A DNA stretch of 24,353 nucleotides from Betaproteobacteria bacterium. Lineage in GTDB: Bacteria > Pseudomonadota > Gammaproteobacteria > Burkholderiales > Casimicrobiaceae. Under the pieces are notes generated by a model. That model was not told the origin of the DNA. It worked only from the letters and a program-made list of their open reading frames with translations, and did not search any database. The stretch spans positions 1 through 24,353 of the forward strand of contig JANXZT010000267.1 in assembly GCA_025355395.1 (NCBI GenBank). The letters run 5' to 3'. Of this stretch, positions 1 to 6,883 are shown piece after piece; position 1 is the stretch's first letter, and every line of letters starts with the position of its first letter. The position numbers were made by a program, and so were the translations under genes.

Positions 1-2295
1 GTTGACGGCGTCGAGAAGGTCACCGGCCGCGCGCGCTACACCGCCGACCTGGCCGCGAGCGACGCGCTCGTCGGCGTAATCCTGCGCAGCCCCATTGCCC
101 ATGGCGAGATTCGTCGCATCGACACCTCCCGCGCTCGCGCGCTGCCCGGAGTGCGCGCAGTCATCACGGGGGGCGACTGCGACGTGGCCTACGGGGTGAT
201 TCCCATCGCGCAAAATGAGTTTCCTCTGGCGCGCGGGCGTGTCCGTTATCGGGGTGAGCCGATCGCCGCGGTCGCCGCCGTCGACGCTGTGACGGCGCGC
301 GCGGCCCTGGACGCCATCGAAGTCGACCTCGAGCCGTGGCCTGCATACTTCGATGCCGCGGCGGCGCGCGCGTCCGACGCCGCGCCGCTCCATCTCAACA
401 AGCCCGGCAATGTCGAGCGCGAGGTCGAGCACGTGTTCGGCGACGTGGACGGCGGGTTTGCCGCCGCCGACATCGTGCGCGAGGCGCGTTATCACTACGC
501 CGAGGTCACCCAGGCGATGATGGAGCCCAACGCCGCGCTTGCCGAGTACGATGCCGAGCGCGGGCGGCTCACGCTGCACTCGGTGACGCAGGTGCCGTAT
601 TACGTGCATCTCGCGCTCGCGCGTTGTCTCAGGATGGACGAGTCGCAGATCCGGGTCATCAAACCGTTCGTCGGCGGCGGGTTCGGTCATCGCACCGAGA
701 CACTCAACTTCGAGGTGATCGCCGCGCTCCTCGCGCGCGCGGCCGGCGGCACGGTCAAGCTCGAGCTCTCCCGCGAGGAGTGCTTCCTCACTCATCGCGG
801 CCGCCCCGAAACCGATGTGCGGCTCAAGCTCGGCTTGACCAAAACTGGCGCGATCACGGCCGTCGATTGCGAGGTCGTACAGCGCGGCGGCGGCTATGCT
901 GGCTACGGTCTGGTCACGATCCTCTACGCGGGTGCGCTGCTGCACGCGCTCTACCGTGTCCCCGCGTGCAAGTATCACGGCCTGCGCGCCTATAGCAACA
1001 CGCCGCCCAACGGCGCGATGCGCGGCCATGGCTCGGTCGACGTGCGGCACGCATTCGAATCGCTGCTCGACCGGATGGCGGACGCGTTGGGTCTCGATCC
1101 GTTCGCGGTGCGCCGCGCCAACCTGCTGTCGGTGCCGCACCGGACGATCAATGATTTGCAGGTTAATTCGTATGGGCTGCCCGAGTGTCTCGACCGGGTC
1201 GAAGCGGCTTCGGGCTGGCGCGAGCGCCGTGGCAATCTTCCCCGCGGCCGCGGGCTGGGTATGGCCTGCTCGCATTACGCCAGCGGTGCGGCGAAGCCGG
1301 TGCACTGGACCGGCGAGCCGCATGCGGTGGTCAATCTCAAACTCGATTTCGACGGCGGTATCAGCCTCCTTACCGGCGCGTCAGACATCGGGCAGGGATC
1401 ATCGACGCTGCTCGCGCAAACGGTGGCTGAGGTGATGGGGCTCGGCCTCGAGCGACTACGCGTCGTTGCCAACGACAGCGTTGTCACGCCCAAGGACAAC
1501 GGCTCGTATTCGTCGCGCGTGTCGTTCATGGTCGGCAACGCGGCGATCAGCGCTGCGCGGGAGCTGAAGCGGGTGCTGGTCGAAGCCGCCGCACGCAAGC
1601 TCGAAGTCGCGACCGACGACATCGAGTGTCTTGGCGAAAGCTATCGTGTCGCAGCGACCGACCGCGCGCTTACCTTCAAGGAAGTCGTGGCGGCAGCCCT
1701 CGAGGATAACGGTACGCTGATCGTCAAGGGTACGTGGTCGACGCCGCCGGAGACGCAGGGCGGCAAGTTCAAGGGCGCGGCGGTAGGATCGAGCGCTGGA
1801 TTCTCGTATGCGGCACAGGTGGTCGAGGTTGCCGTCGACGAGGATACCGGCATGGTCAAGGTCGAGCGCGTCTGGGTCGCACACGACTGCGGCCGCGCGA
1901 TCAACCCGCTGGCGGTCGAAGGCCAGATACAAGGCTCGGTGTGGATGGGCATGGGCCAGGCACTGTGCGAGGAAACGCAGTATCACCAGGGATTGCCTCT
2001 GCGCGCCAATCTGCTCGACTACCGCGTGCCGACGATCGTCGAATCGCCGCCGATCGATACGATCATCGTCGAGGCGCCCGATCCGAACGGCCCGTTCGGC
2101 GCGAAGGAAGCGGGTGAAGGTTCGCTCTCCGGATTCCTGCCCGCGCTCACTAACGCGATCGCCGACGCGATCGGCTTGCGGTTGACCGAATTGCCGGCGT
2201 CGCCGGATCGGCTGCTGGAAGCGATCACGTTGAATCGCCGCGCCCAGCGTTTGCAAAAAACCAACGCCGAGGCGCCCGCCAAGGCAGAGGCCTGA
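1..2295 (+). CDS. hcrA: 4-hydroxybenzoyl-CoA reductase, alpha (molybdenum) subunit, 5'-partial
   Basis: This is the large Mo-cofactor subunit of the xanthine-oxidase family enzyme that removes the phenolic hydroxyl of 4-hydroxybenzoyl-CoA to give benzoyl-CoA, using low-potential electrons in the cytoplasm. The frame is open from base 1 and begins inside the family's N-terminal signature (EKVTGRARYTADL), so the first in-frame GTG at 151 is not the start; only about 5-15 residues should be missing. Visible motifs are the molybdopterin loop FVGGGFGHRTE near residue 224, GAMRGHGSVDVRHAFE near 339, GQGSSTLLAQT near 464 and the C-terminal GAKEAGEGSLSG, whose Glu matches the family's catalytic glutamate. 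The 764 residues seen are close to the roughly 770 of the Thauera protein as I recall it. The stop is one base before the ATG of hcrB. The 2Fe-2S subunit HcrC is not downstream and probably lies beyond the left edge. A generic xanthine dehydrogenase is less likely because of the HcrB-type neighbour. Confidence 0.9.
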   Translation, partial: VDGVEKVTGRARYTADLAASDALVGVILRSPIAHGEIRRIDTSRARALPGVRAVITGGDCDVAYGVIPIAQNEFPLARGRVRYRGEPIAAVAAVDAVTARAALDAIEVDLEPWPAYFDAAAARASDAAPLHLNKPGNVEREVEHVFGDVDGGFAAADIVREARYHYAEVTQAMMEPNAALAEYDAERGRLTLHSVTQVPYYVHLALARCLRMDESQIRVIKPFVGGGFGHRTETLNFEVIAALLARAAGGTVKLELSREECFLTHRGRPETDVRLKLGLTKTGAITAVDCEVVQRGGGYAGYGLVTILYAGALLHALYRVPACKYHGLRAYSNTPPNGAMRGHGSVDVRHAFESLLDRMADALGLDPFAVRRANLLSVPHRTINDLQVNSYGLPECLDRVEAASGWRERRGNLPRGRGLGMACSHYASGAAKPVHWTGEPHAVVNLKLDFDGGISLLTGASDIGQGSSTLLAQTVAEVMGLGLERLRVVANDSVVTPKDNGSYSSRVSFMVGNAAISAARELKRVLVEAAARKLEVATDDIECLGESYRVAATDRALTFKEVVAAALEDNGTLIVKGTWSTPPETQGGKFKGAAVGSSAGFSYAAQVVEVAVDEDTGMVKVERVWVAHDCGRAINPLAVEGQIQGSVWMGMGQALCEETQYHQGLPLRANLLDYRVPTIVESPPIDTIIVEAPDPNGPFGAKEAGEGSLSGFLPALTNAIADAIGLRLTELPASPDRLLEAITLNRRAQRLQKTNAEAPAKAEA

Positions 2296-2296
2296 G

Positions 2297-3295
2297 ATGG
2301 AGCGCATCGCACCGTTCAAGCTTTCCGGGCCGCATACGCTCGCGGAAGCCGTCGCTCTGTTCGCCGCCACGCCAGGCGCGCGACCGATCGCGGGCGGCAC
2401 CGACCTGATCCCCAATCTGCGCGATGGCGTGGGCAAGCCGCCGATGCTGATCGATCTCTCCGGCATCGCGGCACTACATGCACTCACGATCACGTCCGCC
2501 GGTGCGACGATCGGTGCCGGTGTCACGCTGGCCCGGCTCGCGACCGACGACCAAATCAAACGCGCGCTGCCGGTTCTGGCCGAGGCCGCGCTAACCGTGG
2601 CGGGCCCTGGGCATCGCACGGTCGCGACGCTCGGCGGCAACCTCTGCCTCGACACCCGCTGCGTGTTCTACAACCAGAGCGAGTGGTGGCGCCGCTCGAA
2701 CGAGTACTGCCTCAAGCATGGCGGCGACGTCTGCCACGTCGCGCCCCAGGGCAAGCAGTGCCACGCCGCGTTCAGCGGCGACCTCGCGCCGGCGTTGCTG
2801 GTGCTCGGAGCCAATGTCGAAATCGCGGGGCCCCACGGTGCGCGCCATTTGCCGCTCGCCGATCTGTACGTCGAGGACGGCGCGGCGCATCTGACACTTG
2901 GGACCGGCGAGATCCTTGTCGCGGCGCACATTCCGCCGCAACCCGTCGAAGCACGCGCGGGGTACCGCAAGGCGCGAGCCCGTGGCGCGATCGACTTTCC
3001 ACTCGCGGGTGTGGCCGCGCGCGTCGAAACACGCAACGGATGCATCACCGATCTTCGCGTCGCGCTGACGGGCACCAACGCGCGCCCGTTCCTGCTCGAA
3101 GGTACGGACGAGCTCGTCGGGAGACCACCGGACGACGACTTGCTCACGCAGCTCGCCAAGCTGGTGCAAAAGCAAGTGAGCCCGATGCGGACCACCGTCA
3201 CCCAATCGAACTATCGGCGGCAAGTGGCGGCCGTGCTCGCGCGGCGGCTCACGTGTGATCTGGCGGGCGGCGTCGTTGCGCGACCGACTCCATGA
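2297..3295 (+). CDS. hcrB: 4-hydroxybenzoyl-CoA reductase, beta (FAD and [4Fe-4S]) subunit
   Basis: This is the FAD subunit of 4-hydroxybenzoyl-CoA reductase, 332 residues. The N-terminal half carries the CO-dehydrogenase-type flavin motifs AGGTDLIPN (residues 32-40) and ATLGGNLC (110-117). Directly after it is an insert of about 40 residues, rich in Trp, Tyr and Cys, with cysteines at 122, 138, 146 and 155. In Thauera aromatica HcrB an insert of this kind binds an extra [4Fe-4S] cluster that ordinary xanthine oxidases lack, and the spacing here agrees with my recollection of its ligands. This insert separates the gene from generic FAD subunits such as CoxM or XdhB. The start follows the hcrA stop by one base, so translation is probably coupled. 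The gene ends with ATGA, overlapping the next start at 3292, which ties hcrAB to the downstream DUF2249 gene. Confidence 0.92.
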   Translation: MERIAPFKLSGPHTLAEAVALFAATPGARPIAGGTDLIPNLRDGVGKPPMLIDLSGIAALHALTITSAGATIGAGVTLARLATDDQIKRALPVLAEAALTVAGPGHRTVATLGGNLCLDTRCVFYNQSEWWRRSNEYCLKHGGDVCHVAPQGKQCHAAFSGDLAPALLVLGANVEIAGPHGARHLPLADLYVEDGAAHLTLGTGEILVAAHIPPQPVEARAGYRKARARGAIDFPLAGVAARVETRNGCITDLRVALTGTNARPFLLEGTDELVGRPPDDDLLTQLAKLVQKQVSPMRTTVTQSNYRRQVAAVLARRLTCDLAGGVVARPTP

Positions 3296-3588
3296 ATTCG
3301 GCGCTAACGGAACCACGTGCACCCGCGAGCGTGGGCCCACTCGCGGAAGGAAGGCGCTGGGTCGACGCCGATGGCATCCACATCGACGTGAGGCGGCTGC
3401 TCCCGCCCGGGCCGTTGGTTGCGATCCTCGATCTCGTCGAATCGATCCGCGATGCGACGCATGTGATCGTCCATCACGAGCGCGATCCGCAGATGCTCTA
3501 CCCGGAGCTCGCGGAGATCGGTTGGACCGCCGAGCGGATCGACGCGCCCGCCGGGGAAGTGCGCCTGAAGCTCGAGCGGGCGCCGTGA
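3292..3588 (+). CDS. DUF2249-family protein
   Basis: This small cytoplasmic protein of 98 residues matches the DUF2249 pattern. A beta-alpha-beta core runs from IDVRRLLPPGPLVAIL (residues 25-40), through VIVHHERDPQMLYPEL (58-73), to GEVRLKLER (88-96). The family has a TusA-like fold and is often found beside hemerythrins, NnrS-like proteins and nitric-oxide-related genes in denitrifiers; no biochemical role is firmly established. No cysteine is present, so the persulfide-carrier role of TusA is unlikely. The start overlaps the hcrB stop (ATGA) and the end overlaps the next start (GTGA at 3585-3588), so it sits between two translationally coupled partners. The first 20 or so residues look disordered and may be a tail added to the domain. 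Confidence 0.78.
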   Translation: MNSALTEPRAPASVGPLAEGRRWVDADGIHIDVRRLLPPGPLVAILDLVESIRDATHVIVHHERDPQMLYPELAEIGWTAERIDAPAGEVRLKLERAP

Positions 3589-4892
3589 AACTTGCGGCCG
3601 GCGCCTTTGTCGCCGGAGCCAAGAGCCGCCTGCTACCGGCGTCGATCCCCTTCCGCTATTTCGGTGCGGCGGTTGCCTTTCACCTTCTCGCATGGCTCGC
3701 GCTGATGGCCGGCGCGGGCACGGCCCCAAGGTCCGCGGGGGGGTTGGGCTGGCCACTCGCGGCGCTGCATCTGGTCACGCTTGGCGTCCTCGTGATGACG
3801 GCGCTCGGCGCGAGTCTGCAATTGCTGCCCGTCGCTACGCGCCAGCCGGTGCGATCGCAGCGCGGGCCCGCGGCGATCTGGTGGCTTTATACTCCCGGAG
3901 TAGGCGCGGTCGCGCTCGGCATGGGGATACCCGCGCCAACATTACTTGTGAGCGGCGCGGTCGCGGTGGGAGCCGCCCTCACCGTTTACGCAGTACTCCT
4001 CGCGCGCAATCTGGTCGGCGCGCGGGGGATGCCCGCGGTGGTTGCTCATGGCTGGATCGCGTTGGTGTCGTTGGCCGTTGTCCTGGCTACTGCATTGTCG
4101 CTGGCATGCGCCTACATCGGCGTGCCCGCGCTCACACGCGGCACGGCGCTCGCGCTGCATGTCGCCTTTGCCGGCTACGGCTTCATGGGCATGCTCGCGC
4201 TGGGGCTGTCCTACATTTTGGTGCCGATGTTCGCACTGTCGGAGGCGCCCGCCGAGCACAAGGCGCTCGCTTCGTGTGCGCTGGTGGTCGTTGCCTTGGC
4301 GCTGGCGGCCGCTGCTGCTGTTGGCATCGCACCGCAACCGCTTCGCGTTGCGGCAATCGGCATTGGAGCCGCTGCGGTCGGCCTGCATCTGTGGATGATG
4401 GCCGTCGCATTGCGGACGGGCATGCGGCGCGAGCTTGGGCCGTCGTTCAAACTGGTGCGGATCGCATGGGCACTGCTCGTCGCCAGTCTTGTCGCGGGAC
4501 TCGCCGTTGCACTGGACGCGCCCTTCGCCGGCATGGACGCGCTATTTGGCTTGACGCTGATCGTCGGCTGGCTGCTCACTTTTATGCTCGGCATACTGCA
4601 GCGGATCCTGCCCTTCCTGGCCTCGATGCACGCGGCACGAGGAAAGCGTCTGCCGCCCACACCTTCGGCGCTCACCGCCGGGCCCCCACTGGCAGTCCAT
4701 TTCTATTGTCACCTGGCGGCGCTGGCTTTGCTTGCGTTGGCCATCATCCTGGAGAGCCGTTGGCTTACCGGGGCCGCAGCATTGATCGGCGCGACCGGCG
4801 CGGCTGCGTTTGCCGGCTTTTTCGTGATTGTTCTCAGACGCATGACGCGGGTGGCGCCGGCAGGGAAGGTGCCCGCGGTGCCCGCGGCTTGA
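3585..4892 (+). CDS. polytopic heme-copper-oxidase/NnrS-like membrane protein
   Basis: This integral membrane protein has 435 residues and about 11-12 hydrophobic segments covering nearly its whole length. Histidines recur at helix positions, as in FHLLAW, LHLVTLG, AHGWIAL, LHVAFAGYGFMGML, LHLWMMAV and VHFYCHLAAL, a pattern of heme-binding membrane proteins related to NnrS and to oxidase subunit I. I cannot name a precise subfamily. I chose the GTG at 3585 because it forms a GTGA overlap with the DUF2249 stop and gives a short N-terminus before the first helix. The same frame is open back to 3255, but that extension lies wholly over the DUF2249 gene and is Arg-rich, so it is rejected. With DUF2249 upstream and hemerythrin downstream, a role in NO or O2 handling at the inner membrane is plausible but inferred. 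Confidence 0.72.
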   Translation: MKLAAGAFVAGAKSRLLPASIPFRYFGAAVAFHLLAWLALMAGAGTAPRSAGGLGWPLAALHLVTLGVLVMTALGASLQLLPVATRQPVRSQRGPAAIWWLYTPGVGAVALGMGIPAPTLLVSGAVAVGAALTVYAVLLARNLVGARGMPAVVAHGWIALVSLAVVLATALSLACAYIGVPALTRGTALALHVAFAGYGFMGMLALGLSYILVPMFALSEAPAEHKALASCALVVVALALAAAAAVGIAPQPLRVAAIGIGAAAVGLHLWMMAVALRTGMRRELGPSFKLVRIAWALLVASLVAGLAVALDAPFAGMDALFGLTLIVGWLLTFMLGILQRILPFLASMHAARGKRLPPTPSALTAGPPLAVHFYCHLAALALLALAIILESRWLTGAAALIGATGAAAFAGFFVIVLRRMTRVAPAGKVPAVPAA

Positions 4893-4902
4893 CCCGCATC
4901 AA
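4889..4902. promoter_or_regulatory. FNR/DNR-type box upstream of the hemerythrin gene
   Basis: The sequence TTGACCCGCATCAA matches the FNR-family palindrome TTGAT-N4-ATCAA at nine of ten defined positions. It overlaps the stop codon of the upstream membrane protein gene. Its centre at 4895.5 lies about 64 bases before the hemerythrin ATG. A hexamer GATAAT at 4923-4928 is close to where a -10 element would sit for a class II site centred at about -41. The arrangement predicts activation by an FNR, DNR or NnrR protein when oxygen is absent or NO is present. Which protein binds cannot be read from the site. Confidence 0.7.
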
Positions 4903-4922
4903 TGGTAGGCACCGCCTGCGCT

Positions 4923-4928
4923 GATAAT
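4923..4928 (+). promoter_or_regulatory. predicted -10 element of the hemerythrin promoter
   Basis: GATAAT differs from TATAAT at one position. Transcription would start near 4935, putting the FNR-type box at about -40. No good -35 hexamer lies at the usual distance, as expected for an activator-dependent promoter. Confidence 0.5.
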
Positions 4929-4933
4929 GTAGT

Positions 4934-4951
4934 GCCAATATGATTATTGGC
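4934..4951. repeat. perfect inverted repeat in the hemerythrin leader
   Basis: GCCAATA and TATTGGC form a perfect 7-bp dyad around TGAT. It begins at the predicted transcription start and ends 8 bases before the hemerythrin ATG. It could be a repressor operator or a small RNA hairpin beside the ribosome binding site. It does not match the NsrR or NorR consensus sequences I know. Confidence 0.5.
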
Positions 4952-4959
4952 GGATCCCG

Positions 4960-5454
4960 ATGACTTTCCAGCGCCAGGTTAGCCGCATGCTCGACGACGA
5001 GCATCGCCTCAACCTCCAGTTGCTCGGTCGCGTCGAGCAGGCCTTCGCGCAAGCGCCACGATCGGGTGCCGCACGCGATCCCGAGCTACCCACGCTCGCC
5101 GGTGCGTTCGTTCGGCACATCGAGCAGGACATCGGGCGCCATTTCGACTTCGAGGAGCGGGAACTCTTTCCACGAATGGCCGACGCGGGCGACGGCGACA
5201 TGGCCGCTCTGCTCATCGAGGAACACGAAGCGATTCGCACTGTTGCAGGCGAGCTCCTGCCCTTGGCGCGCGCCGCAGCAGCCGGGACGCTGGACGACAC
5301 CGGCTGGGGCGAGTTGAAGCGCAGCGCGCTGGAGATGGTCGAGCGCCAGGTCGCGCATATCCAGAAGGAAACGATGGCACTATTACCGTTGATCGATGAC
5401 CTGCTTGACGAGGGCAGCGACCGCGAACTTGCGTTTGCGTACGCGGCGGTCTGA
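4960..5454 (+). CDS. hemerythrin (HHE) domain protein
   Basis: This is a single-domain cytoplasmic hemerythrin of 164 residues. The diiron ligand pattern is visible: H15 in DDEHRLN, H53 in VRHIEQD, H61 with E65 in HFDFEERELFP, H89 in EEHEAIR, and H133 with E137 in HIQKE. Bacterial proteins of this size bind O2 or NO at a non-heme diiron site, and relatives such as YtfE/DnrN act in NO defence and Fe-S repair. This one lacks the N-terminal Cys-rich ScdA domain of YtfE, so it is closer to a plain sensor or carrier. It follows the FNR-type box and predicted promoter at 4889-4928 and probably opens its own transcript reaching into the GNAT gene 33 bases further on. The ribosome binding site is weak (GGCGGA at 4949-4954). 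Confidence 0.88.
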   Translation: MTFQRQVSRMLDDEHRLNLQLLGRVEQAFAQAPRSGAARDPELPTLAGAFVRHIEQDIGRHFDFEERELFPRMADAGDGDMAALLIEEHEAIRTVAGELLPLARAAAAGTLDDTGWGELKRSALEMVERQVAHIQKETMALLPLIDDLLDEGSDRELAFAYAAV

Positions 5455-5487
5455 CACCCGATTCACGCCACACGACAGGGAGCAATC

Positions 5488-6501
5488 ATGTATGCCGTAG
5501 CCACGAGAAAGCTCACCATCTGCGCACTGGCAGTGGGCGATCTCGACGCGGTAGTGGCCATCGACGCCACGATCGGCGGCCGGCGCCGGCGCACCTATTT
5601 CGAACGCCGGCTCGACGCCGCGCTGCGCAAACCAAAGCTGCATGCGCAGTTTGCCATTACCGATGAGAAGGGGCTTGCCGGTTACATTCTTGCGCGCGTG
5701 CTGGAAGGCGAGTTCGGGCGCTCTGAGGCCGGCTTCCGCCTAGAAGTGATCGGCGTGCGCGGCGACGTGAAGGGCCAACGTGTCGGCGCCCGCCTGTTCG
5801 ACGCCCTGAGCGACTACGGTCGCCGGCACGGCATGGCCGACATCCGCACCCAGGCCGCGTGGAACGATCATTCGATGCTGCTCTGGATGGATGCCATGGG
5901 CTTCGCCCTGGCACCCTATCATGTGGTCGACTGCGCGGTCGACGGCGGCGAGTACTCCCCCGACCGCGACGACCCGGTAGCCATGCCCGAAGGCGACGGC
6001 CCGGCGCACGAGATCGATTACAGCGGCAAGGCTGGCAACGACTTCAAGCGGCTCGCGCGCGATAACGCCGAGGTCTGCGCGATGGAACCCGGCGACCTTG
6101 CGGACATCGTGCGCATCGATCGCAGCATCACCGGGCGCAACCGCCGAGACTACATGATGCACCAGCTTGCCGAGGCGATGCACGACTCGGCCCTTCGCGT
6201 ATCTCTAACCGCGCGGCGCGACGGTGTCGTCGCGGGCTTCCTGATGGCCCGTTCGGATTCAGGCGATTTCGGGCGCGTCGAACCCGTCGCTGTAATCGAC
6301 ACCATCGGCGTGGATCCTGAATACTCGCACCGCGGCATCGGCCGCGCGCTGCTGTCGCAACTGTTCGCCAATCTCGGCGCATTGCGCATCGAGCGCATCG
6401 AGACCGTGGTCGCGCCGCGCAACTTTGGACTCCTCGGCTTTCTCTATGCCGTCGGATTCAACCCGTCGCAGCGGCTGCCGTTTGTGCGGCGGCTCGGTTA
6501 G
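5488..6501 (+). CDS. tandem GNAT-domain N-acetyltransferase
   Basis: The 337-residue protein consists of two GNAT acetyltransferase folds, about residues 8-155 and 195-337. The halves are visibly duplicated: GDLDAVVAIDATIGGRRRR (17-35) lines up with GDLADIVRIDRSITGRNRR (202-220). Each half has an acetyl-CoA loop, GQRVGARL (96-103) and HRGIGRAL (281-288); the second is the more canonical Q/R-x-x-G-x-G/A type. The acetyl acceptor is unknown. A ribosome binding site (AGGGA) lies about 8 bases before the ATG. It sits between a hemerythrin and a DUF59 protein, so it may act on a protein of the anaerobic or NO response, but this is context only. No signal peptide or membrane segment is seen. Confidence 0.82.
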   Translation: MYAVATRKLTICALAVGDLDAVVAIDATIGGRRRRTYFERRLDAALRKPKLHAQFAITDEKGLAGYILARVLEGEFGRSEAGFRLEVIGVRGDVKGQRVGARLFDALSDYGRRHGMADIRTQAAWNDHSMLLWMDAMGFALAPYHVVDCAVDGGEYSPDRDDPVAMPEGDGPAHEIDYSGKAGNDFKRLARDNAEVCAMEPGDLADIVRIDRSITGRNRRDYMMHQLAEAMHDSALRVSLTARRDGVVAGFLMARSDSGDFGRVEPVAVIDTIGVDPEYSHRGIGRALLSQLFANLGALRIERIETVVAPRNFGLLGFLYAVGFNPSQRLPFVRRLG

Positions 6502-6544
6502 GAAATCCCGAGCAGATCAATAATTTAGTCATGAAGCGGACCGG

Positions 6545-6865
6545 ATGACGATGACATCCATGCCCGATGACGAAGCGGTGCGCGAAGCGCTGAGGCAGGT
6601 GGACGACCCCGAGGCGGGGATGAACATCGTGGACCTCGGCCTCGTGTACGGCATCGACGTCACCGCGGACGCCGTGCATGTCGACCTGACGATGACCACC
6701 GCGGCGTGCCCGATGGCCGAAATGATCACCGACCAGGCGCGCGATGTCATCGTGACAATCGTACCCCCGGACACCCACGTCGATGTCAGGCTGGTCTGGG
6801 ATCCGCCATGGACGCCCGACAAGATGACCGGCATCGCCAAAGAGCACTTCGGCTGGACCTTCTGA
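6545..6865 (+). CDS. DUF59/MIP18-family Fe-S cluster assembly protein
   Basis: A 106-residue protein of the DUF59 family (SufT, PaaD, MIP18), which acts in Fe-S cluster assembly or insertion. It has the signature DPEAGMNIVDLGLVYGI (residues 21-37) and the conserved cysteine C55 in TTAACPMAE. The second half, VRLVWDPPWTPDKMT, is also typical. Three ATG codons lie close together (6545, 6551, 6560); I use the first, but the start is uncertain because no strong ribosome binding site is present. A maturation factor fits a neighbourhood with HcrAB, BcrABCD, ferredoxin and KorB, all rich in [4Fe-4S] clusters, and also fits repair after NO damage beside the hemerythrin. It is not PaaD proper, because no paaABCE genes are nearby. 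Confidence 0.82.
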   Translation: MTMTSMPDDEAVREALRQVDDPEAGMNIVDLGLVYGIDVTADAVHVDLTMTTAACPMAEMITDQARDVIVTIVPPDTHVDVRLVWDPPWTPDKMTGIAKEHFGWTF

Positions 6866-6883
6866 TCCGCGCCCTCCAACTTT

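Noticed and set aside
1456..2655. A minus-strand open frame of 399 codons opposite hcrA and hcrB
   Set aside because: It crosses two real genes and their junction, with a composition typical of reverse-frame shadows.
3255..3584. N-terminal extension of the first membrane protein
   Set aside because: The extension is Arg-rich, overlaps all of the DUF2249 gene, and the GTG at 3585 gives a proper overlap and a normal membrane N-terminus.
6512..6535. Possible FNR-type half-site (ATCAA) before the DUF59 gene
   Set aside because: Only one half is present; the partner position reads CCCGA, so it does not form a palindrome.
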